A DNA stretch of 44,267 nucleotides from Acidobacteriota bacterium (GCA_021790995.1 JAJYFA010000014.1:1-44267); one strand, 5' to 3'; counted from the stretch's first letter, positions 31,763 to 42,288 are shown. Numbers and translations: made by a program. Notes: generated by a model from the letters alone, not told the origin.

Positions 31763-33220
31763 ATGAGCTCCGTCATCTCCAACTCGCGGGCAGTTGATCC
31801 TCCAGACCTGAGCCTCGCCGCAATTTCCGCTGAAAAGAGGCGCGTGGCGTGGCGGTCGATGACAGCGGCCGCTGCCATGACCCTGCTCAAGCTTGGCGCC
31901 GGATTGCTTTCGGGCTCGCTGGGCGTGCTCTCCGATGCGGCGCACTCCGGCCTCGATCTCGCGGGCGCAGCACTCACCTTCTTTTCGGTCAACGTAAGCG
32001 ACAGGCCGGCCGACGAAGACCACACCTATGGCCACGGCAAGATCGAAAACCTCTCTGCTCTTACAGAGGCCGGCCTGATGGTCGTCTCCTGCTTGTGGAT
32101 CGTGTGGGAGGCAGTTTCACGCATTGTTTACCACCGGGTAAGCCTGCACCTTTCCATCTGGCCGGTGCTGGTGCTGTTCACTTCGATTGCCGTGGACTTC
32201 TGGCGTTCGCGGCAGTTGCGCGCAGTGGCTCAGCGCACTGGCTCGCCGGCGCTGGCGACTGACGCCTTCCACTTCGCCTCGGACATCTGGGCCACGCTCG
32301 CCGTGCTGGTCGGTTTCTCAGTTACGTGGATGGGAGCGCGCTTTGGAATTGCAGCCCTCCACTACGCCGATCCAATCGCCGCGATTCTGGTTTCGCTCCT
32401 GATTTTGCGCATGGCGCTGCGTCTGGGCCATGAGGCCGCAGGCGCATTGCTCGATGAAATCCCCAAAGAAACCCGGCAACGGCTGGTGCGCGAGGTCGAG
32501 CGCGTGGAAGGCGTGCTGGCTGTGGAGCGGGCGCGTGTGCGCCGCGCCGGCGCCGGCCACTTTGTCGATCTCACGCTGGCCTTGCCGCGACGGTCTACCT
32601 TTGAACACACCGGGGAACTGGTGAATGCAGCCACAGCCGCGGCGCACCGCGTGCTGCCCGCGGCCGACGTCGTCATTCACACCGTTCCGCGTGAGACCCG
32701 CGCCGAAAACATCTTCGACCGCGTGCGCGCCGTAGCCGCGCGCAACAACGTTTCCGTGCATGAACTCAGCGTCCAGTCACATCACGGCCGGTTGCAGATC
32801 GAGCTGCATGTCGAAATCGACGAAAACAAGAAGCTCCGGGAAGCGCACAGCTTCGTCACTGCGCTCGAGGGCGAGATCTTGCGCAGCGTTCCGGAGATCG
32901 ATTCCGTGCTGACGCACATTGAGAGCGAGCCGGCGACCATCGAGCAGTCTGAGGAGGCGGCTGTCGAAGACCGCAGGATCGAAGCGGCGCTGCAGGCCGC
33001 CGCGGCCGGGATTCCCGAGATCATCGACGTGCACGCTATCGCGGTTGGCCGCGCGCGCGATCGCATCTCTGTCACCTGTCATTGCACGCTGCCCGACGAT
33101 TTCGCCATGCATCGCGTGCATGAGGCAATCACGGCGCTCGAAGACCGCTTCAAGCTGGAGTACCCCGAAGTGTACCGCGTCACCATCCACCCCGAGCCGG
33201 TAACGGATAATACCCGATAG
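31763..33220 (+). CDS. Cation diffusion facilitator with extended C-terminal dimerization region
   Basis: CDF motifs (LSDAAHSGLDLAGA, DHTYGHGKIENLSAL, DAFHFASDIWA), then about 270 aa of ZT_dimer-like repeats. Confidence 0.9.
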   Translation: MSSVISNSRAVDPPDLSLAAISAEKRRVAWRSMTAAAAMTLLKLGAGLLSGSLGVLSDAAHSGLDLAGAALTFFSVNVSDRPADEDHTYGHGKIENLSALTEAGLMVVSCLWIVWEAVSRIVYHRVSLHLSIWPVLVLFTSIAVDFWRSRQLRAVAQRTGSPALATDAFHFASDIWATLAVLVGFSVTWMGARFGIAALHYADPIAAILVSLLILRMALRLGHEAAGALLDEIPKETRQRLVREVERVEGVLAVERARVRRAGAGHFVDLTLALPRRSTFEHTGELVNAATAAAHRVLPAADVVIHTVPRETRAENIFDRVRAVAARNNVSVHELSVQSHHGRLQIELHVEIDENKKLREAHSFVTALEGEILRSVPEIDSVLTHIESEPATIEQSEEAAVEDRRIEAALQAAAAGIPEIIDVHAIAVGRARDRISVTCHCTLPDDFAMHRVHEAITALEDRFKLEYPEVYRVTIHPEPVTDNTR

Positions 33221-33262
33221 AGCGTGCGGCGCAGTTTGCGCCCGAAGGTAGCTTCCAATTCC

Positions 33263-34033
33263 ATGAGTACGCGCGTCATCGCCAACTTTTTTCGAGTGGT
33301 CTCTCTGCTCCTGCTGCTTGTGGCCGTGGCGCTGATGGCTGCCATCGTGACCATGCATTTCGCGATTCATGGCGCCGAGGTGCAGGTGCCAGCGCTCAAA
33401 GGCATGACAGTGGCCGATGCGCTGAGTGAAACAGCCGGTTTGGGGCTGAATCTCGATGTGGACAACCGCTACTACTCGGGCAGCGTGGCCGCAGGCCACA
33501 TTGTGTCGCAGTCGCCGCCGGCGGGCACGGTGGTGCGCCGCCAGTGGCGCGTGCGCGTAGCTGAAAGCCTGGGACCGCAAAAGGTTGACGTGCCCGAAAC
33601 GGTTGGCCAGGATGAACGCGTGGCCTCGCTGGAACTGCGCCGCGCCGGGCTTGGGGTGGGTGAAATTGCGCGGCTGCCGTACTCGGGCGCCGTTGAGGGA
33701 AAAGTGCTGGCGCAGGATCCGCCAGCTCATGCGCAAGGCATCGAGCAGCCCAGCGTGAGTCTGCTCGTTGCCGCGCCGGACGATGAAACACCCGATGGAT
33801 ACGTGATGCCGGACTTTACCGGCTGGCTATTCTCAAGCGCCCGGACAACGCTGGCCAAGGCCGGCATTCGCACCGGCTCGCCGAAGCTGATCGATGTGCC
33901 AATAGAACCGATGGGCAGCGGGATTGCGCCCCTTCGTCCGGTAGCAAAGCCGGGCGCAGTGCTGACGCAGTCGCCGCAGGCAGGCTCGCGCATTGACCAG
34001 AGCACGATCGTGCGCTTCGCAGTTGTCAGATAG
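33263..34033 (+). CDS. Membrane-anchored PASTA-domain protein without a kinase domain
   Basis: One N-terminal TM segment, then three PASTA-like repeats (VPALKGMTVADAL…, VPETVGQDERVASL…, MPDFTGWLFSSARTTL…). Confidence 0.85.
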   Translation: MSTRVIANFFRVVSLLLLLVAVALMAAIVTMHFAIHGAEVQVPALKGMTVADALSETAGLGLNLDVDNRYYSGSVAAGHIVSQSPPAGTVVRRQWRVRVAESLGPQKVDVPETVGQDERVASLELRRAGLGVGEIARLPYSGAVEGKVLAQDPPAHAQGIEQPSVSLLVAAPDDETPDGYVMPDFTGWLFSSARTTLAKAGIRTGSPKLIDVPIEPMGSGIAPLRPVAKPGAVLTQSPQAGSRIDQSTIVRFAVVR

Positions 34034-34056
34034 AAAATAACAGGAGACATAGAGCC

Positions 34057-34560
34057 ATGGGTTTGAGTGAGGACCTTGAAAGGATCGCGCTGCAGGAGCG
34101 TGAGCTGCGCCTGCCGAACCTCGATGCGCAGGCTGCGTGGGAGATCGGTTCGCGCCTCCGAGGGTTGGCGGCAGAGCGCGGACTGAAGCTCGTGGTCGAT
34201 GTGCGGCGTTTCGGCCAGCCGCTGTTTTATACGGCCCTCGACGGTACAACTCCAGACAATGCCGAGTGGGTGCGCCGCAAGAGCAACGTGGTGGCGCGCT
34301 TCCATCGCAGCTCCTATGCCGTCGGCCTGACGCTCAAGCTGAAGGAGACGACGCTTCTGGATCGCTACGGGCTGCCCGTTGCGGACTACGCGGCAGACGG
34401 CGGCTCGTTTCCGCTCATCGTGGAAAATGCGGGTATCGTGGGCAGCGTAACAGTCTCTGGGCTGCCGCAGCGCGACGATCACAATCTGGTGGTGGAGGCT
34501 CTCTGTGCCCATCTGGGACATGATTTTGCGGACCTGCGTCTGGAGCCGGAGAACGCGTAG
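34057..34560 (+). CDS. UPF0303 / heme-degrading-domain family protein
   Basis: Family pattern DVRRFGQPLFYTALDGTTPDNAEWVRRKSNVVARFHRSSY … GGSFPL. Confidence 0.8.
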   Translation: MGLSEDLERIALQERELRLPNLDAQAAWEIGSRLRGLAAERGLKLVVDVRRFGQPLFYTALDGTTPDNAEWVRRKSNVVARFHRSSYAVGLTLKLKETTLLDRYGLPVADYAADGGSFPLIVENAGIVGSVTVSGLPQRDDHNLVVEALCAHLGHDFADLRLEPENA

Positions 34561-34579
34561 CGGCGCTTGGGAGCCAGGT

Positions 34580-35956
34580 TTAGGCGATTCTCTCGATCAG
34601 CGCCACAAAGAATCCATCGGTCGGCACCGCGCCAGGCAGCAGGCGTAATGCGCCTTCAGGCGTGAAGATCCTCTCAATCCGATCCGCGGCTGCGGGCACG
34701 AGAATACCGTCGTGGTCGAGCGTATCAACGACCGGCGCAAGTGAAATCTGGCGCAGATTCGGATCCCCCGCAAGCACCGCATGAACCACCTGCTCATTTT
34801 CTTCAGGCTCAAGCGAGCACGTTGAGTAGACCACCCGGCCGCTGGGGCGAACGGCGCGCAAGGCCGAACCGAGAATCGCCCGCTGACGCTCAGCGAGGCG
34901 CGGGAGATCCTGCAACTGGAGGCGGTGGCGGATTTCGGGGTTGCGTCCCAGCGTGCCGGTGCCGCTGCAGGGCACATCGGCCAGTGCAAGATCGAAGGCC
35001 GAATCTTCCTCAAGCGCAGCCGCGTCGGCAAGCCTGCACTCCACGCGATCCGCAAACACCACGAGCCGTTTGCGCAACTCGGCAAGCCGCTTCGGACTCG
35101 ATTCGCAGGCGACGATCTGCGCCTGCCGGTTGCGCTCGGCGAGAATCAGCGTCTTGCCGCCAGGCGCCGCGCACGCATCGAGAATTTTCCCTTGGTCCTT
35201 TTCCCGGTTTCGGATGAGTTTCGCGGCGACGCGGGCGGCCAGCTCGGCAATCAACTGCGACCCTTCGTCCTGCACACGCGCGCGGCCCTCGCGAAATGCC
35301 GCAGTTGCCGTCGCGTCGCCGGAAACGACTGTGCGCACAGTGGTGAGCAGTTCGCCGGGCGCGAGCTCGATTCCCGCTCCGCGCAACTCCTCTTCAACGG
35401 CTGGGTCGGCGAGCCGCAGCACCGTTCGCGGCTGGCTCTGGCCGTGGCGACAGATGGCCTGCATGACTTCCGCGCCATACGTCCTGGCCCAGCGATCGAC
35501 CAGCCAGGCAGGGTACGCCTCTGTCTCCGCAACGCTCTCATCCAAAATCCCGCTCCACGCAGTGGCAGCACTGCGGAGAACGGCATTCACCATTCCGGCG
35601 GCGAAGCGATGGCCCGCCTGTTTTGCCAGCTCCACGCTCTCATCAATGGCGGCGTGCGCGGGAATGCGATCGAGAAAATGCAGTTGGAAGGCGCCGAGGC
35701 GCAGAGCGACGAGAACTTCGGCATCGAGTTTGGCATTGGGGCGCTTGAGCCGCGGACGAATCTGCGCATCGAGCCAGATCTGCCAGCGAAGCACACCCAG
35801 AACCAGCGTGGTCGCCAGATTGCGATCGGCAGCCGCAAGGGCGCTGACCTCATTTGCGCGCAGCAGATCGCCGGCGTGGCCCTTCCCGCGCTCGACGGCG
35901 AGAAGAATATGGAAGGCGGCTTTGCGAGCGGGAGAGATGCCAGCCATCGCTCTCAA
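34580..35956 (-). CDS. rsmB: 16S rRNA (cytosine-967-C5)-methyltransferase
   Basis: NusB-like N-terminus; DACAAPGGKT; DVPCSGTGTLGRNPEIRHR; YSTCSLEPEENEQVV. Confidence 0.93.
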   Translation of the reverse strand: MRAMAGISPARKAAFHILLAVERGKGHAGDLLRANEVSALAAADRNLATTLVLGVLRWQIWLDAQIRPRLKRPNAKLDAEVLVALRLGAFQLHFLDRIPAHAAIDESVELAKQAGHRFAAGMVNAVLRSAATAWSGILDESVAETEAYPAWLVDRWARTYGAEVMQAICRHGQSQPRTVLRLADPAVEEELRGAGIELAPGELLTTVRTVVSGDATATAAFREGRARVQDEGSQLIAELAARVAAKLIRNREKDQGKILDACAAPGGKTLILAERNRQAQIVACESSPKRLAELRKRLVVFADRVECRLADAAALEEDSAFDLALADVPCSGTGTLGRNPEIRHRLQLQDLPRLAERQRAILGSALRAVRPSGRVVYSTCSLEPEENEQVVHAVLAGDPNLRQISLAPVVDTLDHDGILVPAAADRIERIFTPEGALRLLPGAVPTDGFFVALIERIA

Positions 35957-36924
35957 CCCAGGCGCGCGTCCGCCGCGAGCGGATTGCCGCGCAGGAACTC
36001 GCGGGCGTGGAGTCGTCTCTTGCCCTCGAGCTGGACCTCAATAAGTTCGATCCAGGTATTTCCGGCACAAGCAGCGAACATGCGGTGATTCTCAGTGCGA
36101 ACCGAGCCAGGATCGGCGGCTCCCAGCCGCTCGGCCTCGCTCCCGTCGACCGCTGCCATGCGATGCACGATGAATTTCTTACTGTGGAGTGCGGTAAAGG
36201 CTCCTGGCCAGGGTTGAAAGCCGCGCCAGCGGTTGTAGAGGTCCGTCGCCGTTCGCGCGGCAAAATCCATGCGGCCGTCTTCGCGGTCGAGCAGAGGCGC
36301 ATGGGTGGCGCGTTCGTGATTCTGCGTCTGCGGCTGAATGCTTCCTTCAGCGAGCCTGGCCAGCGTCTCGGCCACAAGCGGCGCTCCGTCGCGCGCCAGC
36401 ACGGGAAACAGATCCGCCGCAGTCTGGCCGGGTCCGATCGCGAGCGTTTGCTGCAACAAAATCGGTCCGGTGTCTAGACCTTCTTCGAGCAGCATGGTTG
36501 TATTGCCGGTGACCAACTCGCCCATGGCGACAGCCCACTGAATGGGCGCGGCGCCGCGGTACTTTGGCAGGAGCGATGCGTGAAGATTGATGCAGCCCAA
36601 CCGGGGCAGCGCCAGCATCCACGGCGGAACGATGCGCCCATAGGCTACGACAACAATGGCGTCGGGTGCGATCGCTTCGAGCCGTGCGTGGAATTGTTCG
36701 TTCTTGCGGATTTTTTCCGGCTGCGTCACTTCAAGGCCGGCAGCGAGCGCCGTCTGCTTGACGGGCGGCGCGGTGAGCTCATGGCCGCGGCCTACGGGGC
36801 GATCCGGCTGCGAGATGACGAGTGCGATCTCATGCCCCGCGTCGAGCAACGCTTCAAGCGTGGGTACGGCAAATTGCGGTGTTCCGCAGAAAACCAGCTT
36901 GAGAGGATGCGCCGCGTGTGTCAT
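35953..36924 (-). CDS. fmt: Methionyl-tRNA formyltransferase
   Basis: FCGTPQFAVPTLEALL; LGCINLHASLLPKYRGAAPIQWA; 4-nt overlap with rsmB. Confidence 0.96.
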   Translation of the reverse strand: MTHAAHPLKLVFCGTPQFAVPTLEALLDAGHEIALVISQPDRPVGRGHELTAPPVKQTALAAGLEVTQPEKIRKNEQFHARLEAIAPDAIVVVAYGRIVPPWMLALPRLGCINLHASLLPKYRGAAPIQWAVAMGELVTGNTTMLLEEGLDTGPILLQQTLAIGPGQTAADLFPVLARDGAPLVAETLARLAEGSIQPQTQNHERATHAPLLDREDGRMDFAARTATDLYNRWRGFQPWPGAFTALHSKKFIVHRMAAVDGSEAERLGAADPGSVRTENHRMFAACAGNTWIELIEVQLEGKRRLHAREFLRGNPLAADARLG

Positions 36925-36931
36925 GGCTCGC

Positions 36932-37441
36932 CTACCAGATGCCTTCGCTCTGCATCTTGCGAATCTTGCGCAGATTGAGGCTGCGCTTGAGCGCGCTCAT
37001 GCGGAAGATGAACAGCACGCCGTCAAGATGGTCGATCTCATGCTGGAAGGCGCGCGCCAGCAGCTCTTCGCCGTCCATCTCGAACCACTTGCCGTTTTCG
37101 TCCTGCGCGCGAACGCGGACCTTGGCCGCGCGTACCACCTTCTCGCGAATCTCGGGAAAGCTCAGGCAGCCTTCCTCTTCGTATTGCCTGCCCTCGCTCA
37201 AGATGATCTCTGGGTTGATGAGCACGAGCTTCTCCGCCGGATCTTTACCCAGGCTCAGGTCGATAACGGTGACGCGCTTGGCGACGCCAACCTGTTGCGC
37301 AGCCAGACCAATGCCCTGCGAAGCGTACATGGTCTCGAACATGTCGGCGACAAACTTGCGCAGTTCGCCGTTGAACTCAGTCACCGGTTCGCCGGGCTGC
37401 TCCAGCACGGGCTCAGGATATTTCACGATCTTCAGAATCAT
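36932..37441 (-). CDS. def: Peptide deformylase
   Basis: GIGLAAQQVG; EEGCLSFPE; FQHEIDHLDGVLF. Confidence 0.96.
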   Translation of the reverse strand: MILKIVKYPEPVLEQPGEPVTEFNGELRKFVADMFETMYASQGIGLAAQQVGVAKRVTVIDLSLGKDPAEKLVLINPEIILSEGRQYEEEGCLSFPEIREKVVRAAKVRVRAQDENGKWFEMDGEELLARAFQHEIDHLDGVLFIFRMSALKRSLNLRKIRKMQSEGIW

Positions 37442-37450
37442 TGTTACCTG

Positions 37451-38638
37451 TCAGAATCTCCGTATCTGTTCGATGTACCCTTCGAAGTTTCGCTTCATTT
37501 CCTCGATCGAGTCGCCTCCGAACTTCTCATGCGCCAGACTGGCCAGCACCAGGGCCACCATGGCCTCGGCCGCCACGCCTGCCGCGGGAACCACGCAAAT
37601 ATCGCTGCGCTCGTAACTTGCGCTGGTGGGCTCGCGCGTATCGAAACGCACCGACTCAAGCGGCTGGCGCAGAGTCGAGATGGGCTTCAGATAGCCGCGC
37701 ACCACAATGTCTTCGCCGTTCGAGACGCCGCCCTCGATGCCTCCCGCGTTATTGTGCGGACGCGTGAAGCGCGTTGGACGGCCGGGAGGGTTTTCGGCCG
37801 CGTAATGAATGGGATCGTGCACCTTTGAGCCAAACGTCCCCGCCGCCGCCACGCCGCGCCCAATCTCGACCGCTTTGACGGCTTGCAGGCTCATCACGGC
37901 CCAGGCAAGCTGGCCGTCGAGCCGATCGTCCCAATTGGCGTACGAACCCAGCCCCGCGGGAACGCCGTGCGCCACCACTTCGAAGACGCCGTTCACGGTG
38001 TCGCCTGCGCGTGTGGCCGCATCCACTTCCTCTTTCATGCGCGCTTCCGTGGCGGCATCGACGCACGCCAGCACCACTTCCTCTTTGCCGGCAAGCGCGG
38101 CAATCTCGTCCCAGCCCGCGTCGCGTTCCAGATCCACGCGGCCTACGCGAATCACGTGGCTTGCGACTTCGATGCCGAGCTGACGGAGCAGCAGCTTGGC
38201 GAATGCGCCGGCAGCCACGCGCGCGGCAGACTCGCGAGCCGAGGCGCGTTCCAGCACATAGCGCGCGTCGGGAAAGTTGTACTTGAGCGCGCCGGCCAGA
38301 TCTGCGTGACCGGGCCGCGGCGAAGCCACCGCGCGATGTTTTGCTGGGTCGCCGGTCTCCACCGGCAGCTTCTCCTGCCAGTTCTTCCAGTCGCGGTTGA
38401 CGATTTCAATCGCAACGGGCGTGCCGATCGTCTTGCCGTGGCGCACGCCGGAAAGCACATGCGCCTGGTCGGTTTCGATCTTCATGCGACCGCCGCGGCC
38501 GTAGCCCTGCTGCCGGCGCCACAACTCGCGGTTTGCATAGGCAAGATCGACGGGGACACCGGCGGGAAGCCCAGAAACCAGTGCAATCAAGGCCTCGCCG
38601 TGAGATTCCCCTGCTGTGGAGAAGCGGATCATATACAT
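37451..38638 (-). CDS. aroC: Chorismate synthase
   Basis: MIRFSTAGESHGEAL; RQQGYGRGGRMKIETD; SRPGHADL-type ASPRPGHADLAGALKY. Confidence 0.96.
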   Translation of the reverse strand: MYMIRFSTAGESHGEALIALVSGLPAGVPVDLAYANRELWRRQQGYGRGGRMKIETDQAHVLSGVRHGKTIGTPVAIEIVNRDWKNWQEKLPVETGDPAKHRAVASPRPGHADLAGALKYNFPDARYVLERASARESAARVAAGAFAKLLLRQLGIEVASHVIRVGRVDLERDAGWDEIAALAGKEEVVLACVDAATEARMKEEVDAATRAGDTVNGVFEVVAHGVPAGLGSYANWDDRLDGQLAWAVMSLQAVKAVEIGRGVAAAGTFGSKVHDPIHYAAENPPGRPTRFTRPHNNAGGIEGGVSNGEDIVVRGYLKPISTLRQPLESVRFDTREPTSASYERSDICVVPAAGVAAEAMVALVLASLAHEKFGGDSIEEMKRNFEGYIEQIRRF

Positions 38639-38879
38639 TTCATTGTAAATGCGTGTTGGATTTGGCGGCAGAAAGATGGCTGGCCGCCGCATGGCAGTCG
38701 CTTGCACGTGGAAACTGAGATCGCAACCACTCCGAGACGGCAGGGTCTTTCAGTCTCCGGCTGGTATTTCCGAGCCGTCGCATATAAATCGTACTTGTCT
38801 GCCGCGGCAGGTCTGGCTCCGCTGTCCTCGCCCGCAACCCCCTGTTTCTATCTAGGTTCCCGCTTAAGGAGCCAGAAAT

Positions 38880-39401
38880 TTACTCCCTCACCTGCAGCCG
38901 GTCCAGCATGGAGAACAGAACCACCGCAATCAGCGAATTGCCCACGGCGCGAAACAGCTCTGTCAGCCAGTTCCAGTCGATCGCAAGGCCGAGCAGGAAC
39001 CGGTAGGTAAAGAAGTAAAGGGTGCTGGAGAGCAGCGAAAGCGTAAACGTAAGCAGCAGGCGAATAAAGGGGTTCTCGACCTCGATGCGAATACCCACGG
39101 AGGCTGCAAGAAATCCCACGACAGTTTTAGCGATGCCGTTGACGCCGATGGCGTGATGCGAGAGCGCGTCCTCAAAGAGCCCCATGCCGGCGCCCATGAT
39201 GGTGCCCTGAATGGGGCTGCGGCGTCCCAGGGCAAAGTAAATCGTGACCACGAGCGGCAGGTCAAACCAGTCATAGCGGCCCACGATGCGCGGCAGCCAC
39301 GCCTGCAACACCAGGGAAGCCAGTGAAACCAGCGCATAAACCAGCACTGGGTAGCGGCGGATCTCCATATCGCGCCGGACGCCGGCGCCGAGCAGGGACA
39401 T
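38880..39401 (-). CDS. mreD: Rod shape-determining protein MreD
   Basis: Small multi-TM protein immediately downstream of mreC; GTIMGAGMGLFEDALSHHAIGVNGIAKTVVGF. Confidence 0.88.
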   Translation of the reverse strand: MSLLGAGVRRDMEIRRYPVLVYALVSLASLVLQAWLPRIVGRYDWFDLPLVVTIYFALGRRSPIQGTIMGAGMGLFEDALSHHAIGVNGIAKTVVGFLAASVGIRIEVENPFIRLLLTFTLSLLSSTLYFFTYRFLLGLAIDWNWLTELFRAVGNSLIAVVLFSMLDRLQVRE

Positions 39402-39403
39402 AG

Positions 39404-40651
39404 CTAACGATTCCTCCGCGGCGCGGAATGCGGCTGTGGACTCTTTGCGGTTTGCGATTTGCCGCCCTTCCCTTGAGCGGCGGCCGGAACTGCGGGGCTG
39501 GTTGTCTGCGGATTCGGGGCTTGCCCTGAATCCGTCGCCGGCGTGGCAGTGGTTGCGGCTCCAGGCGGCGAAAACGCATCAGGATGCAGCGGCTGCGGCG
39601 GAGCCGTCGCTGGGTTTGGGTTGCTGCTGTCGTTGAGCGGCTGCTGGTCCGCTGGCAGGTTGGGATCAACAAGCCCCGGCAACTTCTCGGCCATGATCTC
39701 TGCCGCCTTCATCTGGTCCTTGATTGCGGTGGGGACTTGACCCTCCTGCGTGGCGCTGACGGCGATGTCCTGTTGCTCCTCAGGCGAGAATCGCGGCTGC
39801 ATCGAAGTAATCACCAGCACCTCGTCGAGGCGATCGAGATGCGCTGCGGGGTTGACAAGAATATCGATGAACGCATCGCGGTCGGGATCGCGAACCACCT
39901 TTTCGACTACGCCGACAGGCAGTCCCCGTGGAAAGACCAGGTCGCCACCGGCGGTCAATACTTTTTCGCCTGGCTTGATGCGCTCGTCCGCCATGATGCC
40001 CACGACTTCCATCCGGCCTTCGGCGTCGCCTTTGAGGATGCCGCGAATACGCGTGGTTTCGAGGATGACGCCGGCGCCGCTGGTGGGATCGTTCACGGCC
40101 AGCACCTGCGCCGTATGAGGAAACACGTCCCGCACCTTGCCCACAATGCCATTGGCCGCAATCACCGCCATGTCCGGCTTCAATCCGTCGGCAGATCCCT
40201 TGTCGATGTAAAAGACGTGCGAGCGGTCGCTGCCGCTGGAGCCGTACACCTGCGCCGCCACCGTGGAATAGATGTACTTTTCCTGGAAGCCGAGCATCGC
40301 CTGCAGCCGCTGGCCCTGGCGCGCGTCTTCAAGCAGCGCGGCCTGCTCCAGCCGAAGCCTTTCCACCGTCTTCTCCAAATGCTGGTTCTGGTCGCGCACG
40401 TGGCGCAAGTCGAGGTAGTCCGTCCACGCCGATTCCATGGCGATCTTGCTCCAGTGAATCAGTTGCTCAGGTGGCGAAACAATGGCATTGCCCCAGAGCC
40501 GGATCAGGCGCACGCCGCTGGGGTCGCTGGTGTCGAGCGTATTGCGCCCGGACCTGTTGTGGCGCACCTGCACCGCAAGCCCCGCGATCTGCGCCAGCAG
40601 AATAGCCGCGAGCACCACGAGGTTCCGGTAGCGGGCGAAGAAGGTTTCCAT
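39404..40651 (-). CDS. mreC: Rod shape-determining protein MreC with long disordered C-terminal tail
   Basis: N-terminal TM, coiled coil, MreC core (VIAANGIVGKVRDVFPHTAQVLAVNDPTSGAGVIL). Confidence 0.92.
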   Translation of the reverse strand: METFFARYRNLVVLAAILLAQIAGLAVQVRHNRSGRNTLDTSDPSGVRLIRLWGNAIVSPPEQLIHWSKIAMESAWTDYLDLRHVRDQNQHLEKTVERLRLEQAALLEDARQGQRLQAMLGFQEKYIYSTVAAQVYGSSGSDRSHVFYIDKGSADGLKPDMAVIAANGIVGKVRDVFPHTAQVLAVNDPTSGAGVILETTRIRGILKGDAEGRMEVVGIMADERIKPGEKVLTAGGDLVFPRGLPVGVVEKVVRDPDRDAFIDILVNPAAHLDRLDEVLVITSMQPRFSPEEQQDIAVSATQEGQVPTAIKDQMKAAEIMAEKLPGLVDPNLPADQQPLNDSSNPNPATAPPQPLHPDAFSPPGAATTATPATDSGQAPNPQTTSPAVPAAAQGKGGKSQTAKSPQPHSAPRRNR

Positions 40652-40666
40652 AACGAAAGTCGGGAG

Positions 40667-40684
40667 CTAAGGGACTGAGGGACT
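40667..40684. repeat. Left 18-bp inverted repeat flanking the four-helix-bundle gene (CTAAGGGACTGAGGGACT)
   Basis: Reverse complement is exactly present at 41070-41087; contains GGGACTRA octamers. Confidence 0.85.
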
Positions 40685-41057
40685 AAGCGGCTGGAGACTT
40701 CTTGGGGTGGATCGCCCTCATCAAAGCGCCCAGGAGCCTGCCAACGTCGTTGCAGAGTTGCTCGGTGGCATCAAGGCCCGACGGACTCCCAAAACCGAGG
40801 CTCCTTGCAATGAAGATCTGCGTTTCAAGTTCGCAGCATGAGCCTCGAGCGTGACCGAGAAAGAGATGATATTCACCCCTTGTCGAGCGGCCATAGCCCT
40901 CCGCAATGTTACTTGCAACCGAGACAGCCGCCCGTCTCATTTGATTTGTAAGACCGAAACGCTCAGAATCCGGAAAGTGCGAGGTGAGTTTGTAAATCTC
41001 GACGGTAAGTTCGGCGGCTTTTTGCCAGGCAATCAGATCCTTGAATGACTGTCCCAT
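40683..41057 (-). CDS. Four-helix bundle protein (S23 / 23S rRNA intervening-sequence-type, Avd-like fold)
   Basis: FKDLIAWQKAAELTVEIYKLTSHFPDSERFGLTNQMRRAAVSVASNIAEGYGR. Confidence 0.93.
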   Translation of the reverse strand: MGQSFKDLIAWQKAAELTVEIYKLTSHFPDSERFGLTNQMRRAAVSVASNIAEGYGRSTRGEYHLFLGHARGSCCELETQIFIARSLGFGSPSGLDATEQLCNDVGRLLGALMRAIHPKKSPAA

Positions 41058-41069
41058 CGCTTTCCCCTC

Positions 41070-41087
41070 AGTCCCTCAGTCCCTTAG
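41070..41087. repeat. Right 18-bp inverted repeat (AGTCCCTCAGTCCCTTAG)
   Basis: Perfect reverse complement of 40667-40684. Confidence 0.85.
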
Positions 41088-41096
41088 TCCCTGCTT

Positions 41097-42179
<1,083 letters not shown>

Positions 42180-42249
42180 TCAAAGGAACTTGAATTGGAG
42201 CCTTCCTTAATGTTTATTGTACGGCCAGCGGCACAAGGCCGCGAAAGTC

Positions 42250-42288
42250 CGGCCCGTAATTCGCCCGTCAAAGGCAAATCACGGGCCG
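42250..42288. repeat. Inverted repeat CGGCCCGT…ACGGGCCG upstream of mreB
   Basis: 8-bp perfect arms at 42250-42257 and 42281-42288. Confidence 0.5.

Noticed and set aside
34925-36088. 387-aa and 367-aa plus-strand ORFs opposite rsmB/fmt
   Set aside because: Arg/Ala/Ser-rich shadow frames; rsmB and fmt are unambiguous.
37883-39010. 375-aa plus-strand ORF opposite aroC
   Set aside because: Shadow ORF over a clear chorismate synthase.
40683-41057. Four-helix-bundle gene as part of a diversity-generating retroelement
   Set aside because: No reverse transcriptase, TR/VR repeats or target gene seen in the window; called a solo S23/Avd-like gene.
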